The notes: generated from the sequence alone by a model not told the origin. A stretch of DNA of 64,000 nucleotides from JAPWJZ01 sp964575605 (GCA_964575605.1 CAZNRN010000003.1:124001-188000); one strand, 5' to 3'. Positions 47,743 to 56,897 are shown, counted from the first letter of the stretch. Translations and numbers: made by a program.

Positions 47743-48620
47743 GACGGCCCGCGCAGCTTCAGCCGTTTCATCGGCTTCACCGATGACCCTTTTTCCATCT
47801 CGGCCTCGATGCGCAGATGCACAAGGCGCTTCGCCTCGCCGTCGATCAGGGCAACAATAGCCTTGCAACCGTTCAGCTCCGCATGCTGGCGCGCGGTGCG
47901 TCCGGCCATATCGGCCGTGGCGATATCGACGCGGGATGAAATAAGTTTGGCCGCGGCATGCACATTGCCGGATTGCGCGGCGGCAATCAGCGGCGTCACG
48001 CCAAGGCGGTTCGCCTGCGCTGTATTCGCGCCCATATCCAGCAATTCATCGAAAACCTTCCGGCCGCACTGTTCTATCGCGCGGATAAGCGGGGAATTGC
48101 CGTCGTTGTCGCCCGCGTCAGGGTCGGCGCCGAGGCGTTTCAGCTGGTGCAGGGTTTTCGTGCGCCCTGCACAGGTGGCGGTCATGAAAGCCGTGTTGCC
48201 GCAATCGTCTTTCTGGTTCATGTCGGCTTTGTGCGCCGCCAGCAGTTCGATCATTTCCGGCGTATCGCCGCAGGCGGCAACCGACAGGGGAAAACAGGCG
48301 GAGGCGTCGGGCGTATCGGGCGACGCGCCCTTTTCCAGCAGCAGCCGCGCAATATCTACCAAGCCTTCTGTTGCCGCCAGCAGGAGGGGCGTCTGCGTCA
48401 GCTGCACGGCCGTATCGGGCTTCGCGCCTGCGTCCAGCACCGCCTTCACCGTCTCTGCGCTTTTTGATTGCACCGCCAGCGCCAGCAACGTACGGCCCAT
48501 GCTGACAAAAGCCTCGAGGTCCCTGCCCGTTTGGCGCTCGAGGATATGTTTCACGAGCCGCGCGTTTCCCTTTTCCGCCGCGTCGCATAGCGTTTCGAGG
48601 AGGAGGTCTTCCTTATCCAT
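47739..48620 (-). CDS. Ankyrin-repeat protein 4 of the tandem cluster
   Basis: A 293-residue protein made of about eight ankyrin repeats, for instance TLLALAVQSKSAETVKAVLDAGAKP, TPLLLAATEGLVDIARLLLEKGASP and TPLIAAAQSGNVHAAAKLISSRVDI. The tail after the repeats is charged and ends VKPMKRLKLRGPS, the variant most distant from the KPFRI form of its neighbours. Start overlaps the preceding gene by eight bases. Last gene of the four-gene ankyrin run; it converges with the HExxH gene, overlapping by four bases. Confidence 0.85.
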   Translation of the reverse strand: MDKEDLLLETLCDAAEKGNARLVKHILERQTGRDLEAFVSMGRTLLALAVQSKSAETVKAVLDAGAKPDTAVQLTQTPLLLAATEGLVDIARLLLEKGASPDTPDASACFPLSVAACGDTPEMIELLAAHKADMNQKDDCGNTAFMTATCAGRTKTLHQLKRLGADPDAGDNDGNSPLIRAIEQCGRKVFDELLDMGANTAQANRLGVTPLIAAAQSGNVHAAAKLISSRVDIATADMAGRTARQHAELNGCKAIVALIDGEAKRLVHLRIEAEMEKGSSVKPMKRLKLRGPS

Positions 48621-49590
48621 TCTTTGCCGTCAATTTGATGCGGAAAGGTTTCGCGGGCGCGGGAGCTCCCTTGCGCGGCGCGTTGTCGATGATATAGGTG
48701 ATATGTTCATGGCCCGCTTCGGTGGCTATCGCACCCGCCGTTTTGCCCTCCGGAGATATCAATGCCGGGTTCGCGCCCAGCGCAAGCAGTTTGCGGGCGC
48801 TCTCTCCCTTGCCATCCTCTGCTGCTTGCATCAATGCGGTTTTACCTTCTTCATCTGCGGCGTCTATATCTATCCCTGCCGCGACAAGTTTTTCCATTAC
48901 TCCCGTTTCCCCCGCCTTTGCGGCCACCATTAGCAAGGTCTGGCCATCGCGCAAAGGGGCTGCAGGGTCGGCGGCGCATTCAAGCAACGTGTCAAAGGCC
49001 TCGCGGCTATGGTTTGCGATGGCTTTTCCCAGCGCCAGTGCGCCGAGCTTGTTCATGTCCGCGCCATGTTCGCTGAGGATGCGGATAACGCCCGCGTGAC
49101 CTTTTTCGGCGGCAAGGTGGACGGCTGTTTTGCCCCAGTCATCCTCGATCTCGATGTTCGCGCCCTTTGACAGCAGCATCAGGGTGATGGTTTCTAAACC
49201 CTTCTCGGCGGCCGCCAGCAACGGCGCTTCATGGGCGTTTATGGGCGCGCTGTCGGTGTTTGCGCCGCGCGACAGCAGCAACGAAACAACCTGCGGCACA
49301 CCGCCATAATAAGCGCCGACGGCGCGCGAGAGCGGCGTATGCCACGTGTTTATTTCCCGCGCGTTCACGTCAGCGCCCGCATCCAGCAGCGCAGAAATAC
49401 TGTCCGTGTCGGCTTTCGAAATGGCCAGCAGCAAGGGCGTCCATCCCCTGTCGGACGGCTGGTTCAAATCTGTGACCTGGCGGGAGGCAAGAATACCCTT
49501 CACGCGCGGGACATCGCCTTTTTCAATCGCCTCGAGAAGGTCGTCGGCCGAAAATGCTTTTGCAGCCGCGTTGAATGCGTCATTGGCCAT
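48613..49590 (-). CDS. Ankyrin-repeat protein 3 of the tandem cluster
   Basis: A 325-residue protein with about nine ankyrin repeats (e.g. TPLLLAISKADTDSISALLDAGADV, TAVHLAAEKGHAGVIRILSEHGADM). It opens MANDAFNAAAKAFSADDLLEAIEKGD, nearly the same as its upstream neighbour (MASNAFN…LLDAIEKKD). It ends AKPFRIKLTAKNG. The start lies inside the end of the upstream gene, with an 11-base overlap in which the tail codons AKNGQ of one gene double as the ATG region of the next. Confidence 0.87.
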   Translation of the reverse strand: MANDAFNAAAKAFSADDLLEAIEKGDVPRVKGILASRQVTDLNQPSDRGWTPLLLAISKADTDSISALLDAGADVNAREINTWHTPLSRAVGAYYGGVPQVVSLLLSRGANTDSAPINAHEAPLLAAAEKGLETITLMLLSKGANIEIEDDWGKTAVHLAAEKGHAGVIRILSEHGADMNKLGALALGKAIANHSREAFDTLLECAADPAAPLRDGQTLLMVAAKAGETGVMEKLVAAGIDIDAADEEGKTALMQAAEDGKGESARKLLALGANPALISPEGKTAGAIATEAGHEHITYIIDNAPRKGAPAPAKPFRIKLTAKNG

Positions 49591-50599
49591 TTTTTGCCCC
49601 CAGCGTTATGCGGAATGGTTTCACGGGCTTGATGGCGACGGAGGTGCCTGCGTTCGCAAGCATCGCGTTTTTTCCGTCGATCAGGCTCACGACATGTGTG
49701 TTACCCTGTTTCTGGGCGATCTGCCGCGGTGTCTCGCCGTCATTCGCTGCAACGTTGGGGTCTGCGCCCAGTTCGAGCAGGCGGCGCACCGACGCGCCGC
49801 GGCCCGCGTTGGCAGCGTAGTACAGCGCGGTTTTTCCCTCGCCGTTTTGGTAATCCACGCCATAACCTTTCTGGACGAGGAAATCGATAACGCCCGTCTC
49901 GCCCCAGATAGCCGCCGACATCAGCAGGGTCGAGCGGTTGTCATGGCGCGGCGATACATCCGCGCCCTCGTCGATCAGCACTTCAAAGGCTTCGCGGTGG
50001 CGGTAAATCAACGCCTTGTCGAGCGGCGTCCATTCGAAATCGCTTTTCCTGTCGATATCGCCGCCGTGACGTTTTAAAATGCGGATAACCTCGCCGAGGC
50101 CTTCCTGCGCGGCAAGGTGTACAACGGTTTCGCCATGGAACACCTCGGTGTTGGGATCGGCGCCTTTTTGCAGCAGCAGTTCAACCGAGGCTTCGTCTGC
50201 GCGCTTGACGGCGAATTGCAGCGGCTTCTCTCCATGTTCGGCATGCGAGGGAGAATTCACTTGCGCCCCCGCCTCCAGCAGCATTGCAACGATTGCAGGG
50301 GTCGAGCGGTAGTAACCGATGGCAAAGGTCAGCGGCGTCCAGCTTTCGCTGTCGACATAGCTAGGACGAGCCTCGGCATGCGCGCCACCGTCCAGCACCT
50401 GTTTCACGATGTCTTTCTCGCCCGTCGCGATTGCACGGTAAAGCGGTGTCCAGCCGTCACCGAGCGACCCGTCCATGGGGATGCGTTTCGAGGCAATAAT
50501 CTCGCCGATTAACGGCCTGTCTTTTTTCTCTATAGCGTCCAGCAGGTCCTTGAGCACGTATTCGGGTGCGGCGACATGATTGAAGGCGTTACTGGCCAT
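49580..50599 (-). CDS. Ankyrin-repeat protein 2 of the tandem cluster
   Basis: A protein of 339 residues from the chosen start, with about nine ankyrin repeats (TPLYRAIATGEKDIVKQVLDGGAHA, TVVHLAAQEGLGEVIRILKRHGGDI). The frame is open to 50638, but ATG at 50599 gives MASNAFN, matching the neighbour's MANDAFN and reproducing the same 11-base overlap with the upstream gene. It ends IKPVKPFRITLGAKNGQ. Confidence 0.85.
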   Translation of the reverse strand: MASNAFNHVAAPEYVLKDLLDAIEKKDRPLIGEIIASKRIPMDGSLGDGWTPLYRAIATGEKDIVKQVLDGGAHAEARPSYVDSESWTPLTFAIGYYRSTPAIVAMLLEAGAQVNSPSHAEHGEKPLQFAVKRADEASVELLLQKGADPNTEVFHGETVVHLAAQEGLGEVIRILKRHGGDIDRKSDFEWTPLDKALIYRHREAFEVLIDEGADVSPRHDNRSTLLMSAAIWGETGVIDFLVQKGYGVDYQNGEGKTALYYAANAGRGASVRRLLELGADPNVAANDGETPRQIAQKQGNTHVVSLIDGKNAMLANAGTSVAIKPVKPFRITLGAKNGQ

Positions 50600-51629
50600 T
50601 TTTAGCCCCCAGCGTAATGCGGAAGGGTTTAGCGGCACGCGATTGCCCCTTGCCGGCGGAATATATCAATTTCCTCGTATCGAGAAGCGCAGCGAGGTCG
50701 TCGTGCCCCTTCTCACGCGCAATATTGGCGGCGGAAAGGCCATTTTTATTTCGCAGTAAGGGGCTGGCGCCCAGCTCCAGCAGTTTTTCCGCCATATATA
50801 GCTTTCCCTCTTCGGCTGCCCACATCAACGCGGTATAACCTTCGTTGGTCTGCGCATCCAGCGGCAGTCCGCGGCGCGCCAGTTCCTCAACTATTCCCGC
50901 TTCACCGGCCCATGCTGCGTACATCAGCAACGTATGGCCTTTTTCATGATGCACCATCAAAGAAGCGCCGCATTCAAGCAGCACGTCAAAGGCTTCACGG
51001 TTGTGCGATGTGATAGCCTCAGCCAGCGGCGTATACTTGTAATGTCCCGCCGCTTTGTCCAGGTCGGCGCCATGGGCGGCGAGGATCCGCAGAATACCAG
51101 CGTGGCCTGCTTCGGCCGCATAATGCGCGGCGGTTTTTCCGTTGCGATCCGTGCCTTCGGCATCTGCCCCTGCGTCAAGCAAAAGCTTAAGCAAGGTCTC
51201 TTTCCCCTGTTTCGCAGCCTGCAGGATCGGCAGCTTCTCATCATCGCGTATCGCGATATTCGGGTCTGCCTTGTATTGCAGCAGTAGCTTTACCAATGGC
51301 GCGGAGGCCCGGTAATGCAGCACTGCATAAGCCAGCGGCGTTTCCTCGTCATATTCGCGCGATTTCTGGTTGACGTTCGCGCCGGCGGCCAGCAGCAGCC
51401 AGGCGCATTCGACAGAACTTTCGCACACAGCCTGGCGAAGCGGCGTCCAGCCATGCTTGTCGTAGGCGTTGATATCGGCAACTTCCTTTGTGTCGAGGAT
51501 GCTGCGCACCTTCTCGACCTCCTTCTTACGCACGGCTTCGCAGAGGTCGTCGATCGTATAGCGCTCTCGCGCCTGCTGCGGCGCGGGAGTGGGCATCTCG
51601 TTGAACCTTTCGCCCACGACCTCCGTCAT
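50589..51629 (-). CDS. Ankyrin-repeat protein 1 of the tandem cluster
   Basis: About 346 residues with nine or so ankyrin repeats (TPLRQAVCESSVECAWLLLAAGANV, TAAHYAAEAGHAGILRILAAHGADL). Start choice is uncertain: TTG at 51638, ATG at 51629 or ATG at 51596 (MPTPAPQQ) are all possible; 51629 is given. It ends AAKPFRITLGAKNGQ, identical over the last dozen residues to the next gene. It is transcribed from the promoter at 51702-51730 and leads the cluster. Confidence 0.83.
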   Translation of the reverse strand: MTEVVGERFNEMPTPAPQQARERYTIDDLCEAVRKKEVEKVRSILDTKEVADINAYDKHGWTPLRQAVCESSVECAWLLLAAGANVNQKSREYDEETPLAYAVLHYRASAPLVKLLLQYKADPNIAIRDDEKLPILQAAKQGKETLLKLLLDAGADAEGTDRNGKTAAHYAAEAGHAGILRILAAHGADLDKAAGHYKYTPLAEAITSHNREAFDVLLECGASLMVHHEKGHTLLMYAAWAGEAGIVEELARRGLPLDAQTNEGYTALMWAAEEGKLYMAEKLLELGASPLLRNKNGLSAANIAREKGHDDLAALLDTRKLIYSAGKGQSRAAKPFRITLGAKNGQ

Positions 51630-51701
51630 GATGCACAATCCCTGTCGTTACCGTGTTAAAAGTCTGAAGTGCTTTTGTTTTTTTGCTTTTAAAGTTTGGC
51701 T

Positions 51702-51730
51702 ATAATAACAAATTATTATGGGAAATGCAA
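51702..51730 (-). promoter_or_regulatory. Promoter of the ankyrin cluster
   Basis: Minus-strand TTGCAT (51725-51730), 17-base spacer, TATTAT (51702-51707), in the AT-rich 140-base gap before the first ankyrin gene. Confidence 0.6.
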
Positions 51731-51778
51731 AGGTTTTCACATCTTGGCAGAATCATGTCAAATATTTGATTTTATTGA

Positions 51779-52510
51779 TTAATCCGGCTTGACAAAGCCG
51801 AGGTGCAGCCCCAGTTCATAACTCATCACAGAAAGGAAGGCCACGAGCAGCACATAGAAGGCAGCATAGAAGAACCTGTTTTCAGCGCTGATCGCATAGT
51901 AGGCCGCGTGCGCTGGATCCTTCGGGTCATATTTCATTGCCATGCGGATTTGGGGAAAAGCCATGAAGGCAATCAGCAGGAAAATCGGGCTGGGCTTCCA
52001 CCAGAACAGGGCGACCAATATCGGTGCGCCCAGCAGCCAGATGCGCGGCGACAGCACCGCCGTGATGCGCCCCCCGTCTAGCGGCGAAACGGGCACGAGG
52101 TTGAAAAGGTTCAGCATGAAACCCGCATAGGCCAGTCCCAGCAGCAACCGGTCGTCACCCATTTCGCGCCCCACGAAATAGCAGGCAAGCGCGCCCAGCG
52201 TACCGACCAGCGGCCCGCCTAGGCCGACGTAAGCTTCGGTCTCGACGTCGTGCGGCTTGTCCTTCATGTCGATCCACGCGCCTACAAAGGGAATGAAGGT
52301 AGGCGCGCCGACTTTCAGCCCCCGCTGCCGCGCAGCGACATAATGCCCCATTTCATGGACGAAGATCAGCAACACGATGCCAACCGCATAGCTCCACCCC
52401 ATCCCCAGCGCATAGCCATAGGTCACGACCGACAGCAGCATAGTGCCCAGCGTCCACAACACGGGCCCGAGCTTGCCTGCCGAAAGGAGGAGAAGGAGTG
52501 TCTTGATCAT
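51779..52510 (-). CDS. Site-2-protease-family (M50) membrane metalloprotease
   Basis: A 243-residue integral membrane protein with about six spans. The zinc motif FVHEMGHYVAA (about residues 51-61) and the second ligand motif NLFNLVPVSPLDGGRI (about residues 133-148) are those of peptidase family M50, which cleaves substrates within the membrane. It lacks a PDZ domain, so it is the compact form. It lies four bases after the DUF2167 gene and is probably co-transcribed with it. Confidence 0.88.
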   Translation of the reverse strand: MIKTLLLLLSAGKLGPVLWTLGTMLLSVVTYGYALGMGWSYAVGIVLLIFVHEMGHYVAARQRGLKVGAPTFIPFVGAWIDMKDKPHDVETEAYVGLGGPLVGTLGALACYFVGREMGDDRLLLGLAYAGFMLNLFNLVPVSPLDGGRITAVLSPRIWLLGAPILVALFWWKPSPIFLLIAFMAFPQIRMAMKYDPKDPAHAAYYAISAENRFFYAAFYVLLVAFLSVMSYELGLHLGFVKPD

Positions 52511-52514
52511 TTAT

Positions 52515-53468
52515 TCAGGCGGAAGGCGTTTTTTTACGGCTGAAGAATTTCTTAAACGCCGCCAAACCGCCCACCGCCACAAGGATGATGGCCTTGGCAA
52601 AGCTTTTGAAAAAGACCAGAAGGCCTGCTATAAGCCCAAGCTTTTTCGCAGCCACACCGCCGACCAGCGCCAACAGGCCGTATTCGGCGACTTTGTCGGT
52701 TTTCGCGTCAAAGTCCTCGTAACGGCGGCCCTGTACGAACTTCAGGCCGGAAAGGAGCTTAGAAGCCACTTGCTTGTCTTTTTCTATCTGCCCCTGCGAC
52801 GAGACAAGGTTCAAGCTGATATAACCGCCACGGCCCAGCATAAAGGTGTTGTAGTTCACGGCATTTTCAGTCTCGGCGGACACGGGCTTGCCGTCAGCGC
52901 CGATGTCACGGGCGGCAATTGACCAGACCAGCTGGTTCTTTTGCTTGTCGTAGGTAGGCTTTTGTATCCAGCCAACAACTTCCATCGCCGGCAGGTTGCG
53001 TTTGCTGCGCTCTTCGTTGTCTGCTTTCAGGCCCGCCTTCATGCTTTCAAGGATTTCATCGGCATTGAAATGATCACCCTCAGCGTCCTGGATATAGCCA
53101 CTGTCGTCGTAATCGGCGACCACGAACCAGCCCCCGGCATCGTTTTCGGGCGCGACGACACCCACCACCGTGTCACCGGCAGGGTTGCCCATGCTTTGCA
53201 ATACGGCGACGGCCTGTTTCTCGGGCACGAACATCATGCCCTGCGGAATGGACATGGTCGCGATATCGCGCAGTTTCACCTCGGCCGGCCCGTGAACAAC
53301 ACCGGCCGCCAGTTCACGCGCCGCCTTCTCTTCGTCTGGAGTCATTTTGGCCTCTGACGAAACCGCGGGGGCACCGTCCGGCTGCGGGGCCGGAGCCTGC
53401 GCAAATGCAGACGTGGAAAGGCACATCACGACAATCGCGGCGATGAAAAAGAATTTATGGACGGTCAT
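52515..53468 (-). CDS. DUF2167 membrane-anchored protein
   Basis: A 317-residue protein. Signal peptide at residues 1-22 (ending AFA), then a linker, then the DUF2167 domain with the motifs GWFVVADYDDSGYIQDAEG and DHFNADEILESMKAG, and RGGYISLNLVSS. Two hydrophobic segments near the C-terminus (about residues 260-300) anchor it, followed by KKFFSRKKT. ATG at 53468 is chosen over the longer open frame because the signal peptide starts there. Function of DUF2167 is unknown. Neighbours are the M50 protease and the TerC-like gene. Confidence 0.88.
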   Translation of the reverse strand: MTVHKFFFIAAIVVMCLSTSAFAQAPAPQPDGAPAVSSEAKMTPDEEKAARELAAGVVHGPAEVKLRDIATMSIPQGMMFVPEKQAVAVLQSMGNPAGDTVVGVVAPENDAGGWFVVADYDDSGYIQDAEGDHFNADEILESMKAGLKADNEERSKRNLPAMEVVGWIQKPTYDKQKNQLVWSIAARDIGADGKPVSAETENAVNYNTFMLGRGGYISLNLVSSQGQIEKDKQVASKLLSGLKFVQGRRYEDFDAKTDKVAEYGLLALVGGVAAKKLGLIAGLLVFFKSFAKAIILVAVGGLAAFKKFFSRKKTPSA

Positions 53469-53552
53469 GTGACATGCTTTCAAAAGGTTGGAAACGGGAT
53501 ACGCATTTATAGCACCACGTCCCGCGCCTTGGAAGGCTGACAACAGGTAATA

Positions 53553-55100
53553 TCAGGCTTGGAAGGGCAGACGCTCGGCGCGAATTTTCGAAATACGGCG
53601 CCCCTGCATCTCTATGACTTCCAGCTTCCAGCCGCTCCAGTCGAGTATCGCGCCTTTTTCCGGCATATGGCCAAGCTCGTGCAGCATTAGACCGGCGACT
53701 GTACTGAAACGCCCGTCGGGCTCGTAATCGACGCCAAGGCGGGAACGCAGGTCGTAGATTGACGACATGCCGTCGATAACCAACGCGCCCTCTTCTTCCG
53801 AAATCAGAGGCTTTTCGTCCTCGTGGTCGGGGAATTCACCGGCGATGGCTTCCAGCAGGTCGAGGCGCGTGACGACACCCGCCATGCTCCCTGCCTCATC
53901 GACAACAACCGCCAGGTCGACGGGCTTTTTCTTGAAAATTTCCAGCATATCGATGACAGGCACACTGCGTTGGACGAACAGTGGCTCCCGCAGCAGCCGG
54001 GAGATCGAAGGCGTAGTTTTTTCAAGCGCCGCCATCATCAAGTCATCGCGCCGCAGCGTCCCCATCACATTGTCGACAGCGCCATCGACGGCAAGGATGT
54101 GCGAGCGTGAATAGCGCATCATCTTGTCCAGCAACTCGTCGTAGGGCAGCGTGATGTCGATGTACTCTACATCGATACGCGGCGTCATGATGGTATGCAC
54201 GGGCCTCTCTGAGAGGTTCAGAACAGCGCGCATCATTTCTTTTTCAGCGGGTGCCAGCGCGCCCACCTGCGCCGCTTCCTGTAGTACAACGTTGGCCTCG
54301 CGCGCCTCTTCCGCGTCTTCCAGCGGTTTTGCGCCCATTAGTTTCAAGATGGCATCGGCCGCGCGTTCGCGCACGTCGCTGTTGCTGACGCGTTTTTTCA
54401 TCTTTACCAACGCGATCTGGTTGATGGCCTCGATCATGATCGAGAAAGCGATGGCGGCATAGAGATAACCCTTTGGGATATGGATGCCGAAGCCGTCGAG
54501 GATCAGGCTGAGGCCGACCATCAGGAGGAAACCAAGGCAGAGCATCACGACCGTTGGGTGTTTGTTCACAAAAGCCGTCAGGCGCTTGCTGACTGTCACC
54601 ATAATAAAAATAGCGACCGTCACTGCGCCGACCATGATGGCCAGGTGGTCGGTCATGCCGATCGCCATGATGACAGCATCGAGCGAGAAAACGGCGTCGA
54701 GGATGACGATCTGGGCCACAACCATCCAGAACTGCGCCTTCAGCTTGCCCTTGGGGCTGCGCGAGAGGCCCTCGACCCGGTGATGAACCTCAGTCGTCGC
54801 TTTACACAGCAGGAAGGCGCCGCCGCCGATAAGGATCAAATCGCGTGCAGAGAAAACAAATCCCGGCGCCTGCAGCAGCGGCGCGGTAAAGGACGCTAGC
54901 CAGGAAATTCCCGCCAGCATGCCAATGCGCATGGCGAGCGCCAGGAAGAGGCCGAGACGGCGCGCCTGGTCGCGCTGCTTTTGCGGCAGCTTGTCGACGA
55001 GGATGGCGATGAATACGAGGTTGTCGATGCCAAGGACAAGTTCGAGCACGACAAGCGTGACGAAACCGGCCCAGGCCGCCGGGTCAAGGAGCAATTCCAT
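53553..55100 (-). CDS. TerC-family membrane protein with CBS and CorC domains
   Basis: A 515-residue protein. The TerC domain (about residues 1-240, seven or so spans) starts LLDPAAWAGFVTLVVLELVLGIDNLVFIAIL, with the metal-binding E-L-V-L-G-I-D-N pattern. A pair of CBS domains follows (about 295-415, e.g. VHTIMTPRIDVEYIDI), then a CorC/HlyC-type domain to the end. Architecture matches E. coli YoaE/YegH, probably metal or ion export. It starts 29 bases after nusG, in the place that rplK takes elsewhere. Confidence 0.9.
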   Translation of the reverse strand: MELLLDPAAWAGFVTLVVLELVLGIDNLVFIAILVDKLPQKQRDQARRLGLFLALAMRIGMLAGISWLASFTAPLLQAPGFVFSARDLILIGGGAFLLCKATTEVHHRVEGLSRSPKGKLKAQFWMVVAQIVILDAVFSLDAVIMAIGMTDHLAIMVGAVTVAIFIMVTVSKRLTAFVNKHPTVVMLCLGFLLMVGLSLILDGFGIHIPKGYLYAAIAFSIMIEAINQIALVKMKKRVSNSDVRERAADAILKLMGAKPLEDAEEAREANVVLQEAAQVGALAPAEKEMMRAVLNLSERPVHTIMTPRIDVEYIDITLPYDELLDKMMRYSRSHILAVDGAVDNVMGTLRRDDLMMAALEKTTPSISRLLREPLFVQRSVPVIDMLEIFKKKPVDLAVVVDEAGSMAGVVTRLDLLEAIAGEFPDHEDEKPLISEEEGALVIDGMSSIYDLRSRLGVDYEPDGRFSTVAGLMLHELGHMPEKGAILDWSGWKLEVIEMQGRRISKIRAERLPFQA

Positions 55101-55129
55101 TTACAGGAGCCCCGAGACGGCAGAAGCCA

Positions 55130-55663
55130 TCAGACTTTTTCCACCTGGCTGAAATCGAGTTCGACGGGGGTCGAGCGGCCGAAGATGGAGACCAGCACCT
55201 TGAGGCGCGATTTGTCTTCGTCGATTTCTTCGACCGTGCCGTTGAACGAGTTGAACGGGCCGTCGCAGACCTTGACCTGCTCGCCGATTTCGTAAGAAAC
55301 CGAAGGACGGGGACGTTCTGCGCCTTCGACGACCTGCTTCAGCAGGCGCTGTGCTTCGCCTTCCGAAATCGGCTGGGGCTTGGTGCCGCTGGCGCCGAGG
55401 AAGCCGGTAACCTTGGGCGTGTTTTTCACGAGGTGCCAGGCTTCGTCATTCATGTCCATTTTCACCAGTACGTAGCCTGGGAAGAACTTGCGCTCGGCGT
55501 TGACTTTCTGGCCGCGGCGGACCTCCACCACTTCCTCGGTCGGGACCATCACTTCGGTGATGAACTGGTCGAGGTTGCGCTTCTTGGCGCCCTCAATGAT
55601 CGACGAGGCGACCTTTTTCTCGAAACCCGAATAAACGTGGAGGACGTACCAGCGCTGTGCCAT
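55130..55663 (-). CDS. nusG: Transcription termination/antitermination factor NusG
   Basis: NusG, 177 residues, linking RNA polymerase to Rho or to ribosomal S10. N-terminal NGN domain (RWYVLHVYSGFEKKVASSI and FFPGYVLVKMDMNDEAWHLVKNTPKVTGFLG) and C-terminal KOW domain (GEQVKVCDGPFNSFNGTVEEID). Normal length. Follows secE by 17 bases. Confidence 0.98.
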   Translation of the reverse strand: MAQRWYVLHVYSGFEKKVASSIIEGAKKRNLDQFITEVMVPTEEVVEVRRGQKVNAERKFFPGYVLVKMDMNDEAWHLVKNTPKVTGFLGASGTKPQPISEGEAQRLLKQVVEGAERPRPSVSYEIGEQVKVCDGPFNSFNGTVEEIDEDKSRLKVLVSIFGRSTPVELDFSQVEKV

Positions 55664-55680
55664 TTTAAAAAAACCTTAAA

Positions 55681-55875
55681 TTACCCTTGAGTGCCGAATT
55701 GCAGGACGAACTGCACGCCGTGCTTGATGACGAAGTCGATCGCGAGGAGGATGAAGCTCATGATCACGATCATGACGCTGACGACAAATGTCGTCATCAT
55801 CGTTTCCTTGCGGCTGGGCCAGGTGACTTTGGACCCTTCCTGTTTGACTTCCTTCAAGAACTTGATGGCGTTCAT
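55681..55875 (-). CDS. secE: Preprotein translocase subunit SecE
   Basis: SecE, 64 residues, the single-span short form. FLKEVKQEGSKVTWPSRKETM is the conserved amphipathic helix and hinge, followed by one membrane span (about residues 28-55). Partner of SecY (10975-12330). Lies between tRNA-Trp and nusG. Confidence 0.96.
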   Translation of the reverse strand: MNAIKFLKEVKQEGSKVTWPSRKETMMTTFVVSVMIVIMSFILLAIDFVIKHGVQFVLQFGTQG

Positions 55876-55919
55876 CTTGTTACCTTTTCAGTGTTTGGCC
55901 TGCCGACCTTTTTGGAAGA

Positions 55920-55995
55920 TGGCAGGAGCGGGGGGACTCGAACCCACAACCCTCGGTTTTGGAGACCGATATTCTACCAATTGAACTACGCTCCT
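55920..55995 (-). tRNA. tRNA-Trp (anticodon CCA)
   Basis: 76 bases including an encoded CCA end. Acceptor stem aggagcg / cgctcct, discriminator G, anticodon loop CTCCAAA giving anticodon CCA, and T loop GGTTCGAGTCC. It precedes secE, as in many bacteria. Promoter at 56081-56108. Confidence 0.97.
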
Positions 55996-56080
55996 TTAGC
56001 CCGCTTTTCCCGCTGCGACCCCTCGTTTCCGGAAGCCGGATTCGATTAAGTCTAGAATGTAGGGGAATAACGTAAGTGGG

Positions 56081-56108
56081 TATATAACGCAGTTTTTCGC
56101 CATTTCAA
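56081..56108 (-). promoter_or_regulatory. Promoter of tRNA-Trp-secE-nusG
   Basis: Minus-strand TTGAAA (56103-56108), 16-base spacer, TATATA (56081-56086), followed by CCC. Same spacer length as the other translation-gene promoters in the window. Confidence 0.6.
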
Positions 56109-56179
56109 AGCAAAAAATGGCACTCCGCCCGGAGGGCTTCATAAAGGTTAATTGTATTAAGGGGTTATCGATACCCAAC

Positions 56180-56821
56180 TTAACGCTTGGCTGGAGCAGT
56201 CAGGATGACGTCGACGTTGAAATAAAGGCTACCGGTTTCATCGGTCGCCGGATTAACGTAATTAAGCACGTCCCAGAAGTGGCCGTCACGCTGACTGAAT
56301 TCCTGGCTGACCAGCTGGTAGTGGAAATATGTCTTGAGGATCAGGTTTTCCTCAGCCGGGTCGATAACTTTGAAGGCGGTTTCAGGTGTCTTGCCATCCC
56401 CGCTCGCAGTGATCGCGCTGACAATGCCCGCCAGTGCTTTCTGGTGGAAGCTGCGGTCGGTACGGGTCAGCTTCGCCTTGTCGATCATGTCCAGCGCCTG
56501 TAGGTGCGAACGGTAATGGGCAAAGTGCTGAGCCAGAAGGGTATTGTACGACATCTGGGCCTCGGGACTGGGATCAGAAACGGCCAGCTGCCCGGCGCGC
56601 TGCAACGCATACCAGATCGCCTGCGCCCCGCCATAAGGCTCGTAGAACGAGGTTTTGATGTACAGGTCGCGGAGCTTGGGCCAGTCAGGTTCGGCCTTGC
56701 CAGACATCGCCTGCTCGACGAGACCAAGGTATTGCTGGTCCACGGTGCTGGCAGCCGAGATAGCGGGTACGGCAAGAGCCAGTCCAAGAACCATAATCAA
56801 CAGATAAGCGAGACGTTTCAC
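56180..56821 (-). CDS. Secreted DUF4919-like protein
   Basis: A 213-residue protein. Signal peptide at residues 1-23 (ending ISA). The helical middle (PKLRDLYIKTSFYEPYGG, ALDMIDKAKLTRTDRSFHQKALAGIVSAI) and GDGKTPETAFKVIDPAEENLIL recall the DUF4919 family, whose function is unknown. C-terminal strands SLYFNVDVILTAP end the protein. Alone on its strand between tRNA-Trp and a terminator. Confidence 0.7.
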   Translation of the reverse strand: MKRLAYLLIMVLGLALAVPAISAASTVDQQYLGLVEQAMSGKAEPDWPKLRDLYIKTSFYEPYGGAQAIWYALQRAGQLAVSDPSPEAQMSYNTLLAQHFAHYRSHLQALDMIDKAKLTRTDRSFHQKALAGIVSAITASGDGKTPETAFKVIDPAEENLILKTYFHYQLVSQEFSQRDGHFWDVLNYVNPATDETGSLYFNVDVILTAPAKR

Positions 56822-56869
56822 AAATCCCCCGAGAATAAAGACTCTGCCAGTATATGCGCTAGGTGGAAT

Positions 56870-56897
56870 AAAAAAAACAGGCTTTTTCAGCAGCCTG
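56870..56897 (-). terminator. Terminator after the CYTH gene
   Basis: Minus-strand stem caggct / agcctg with an eight-base loop, followed by eight T. Confidence 0.75.
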
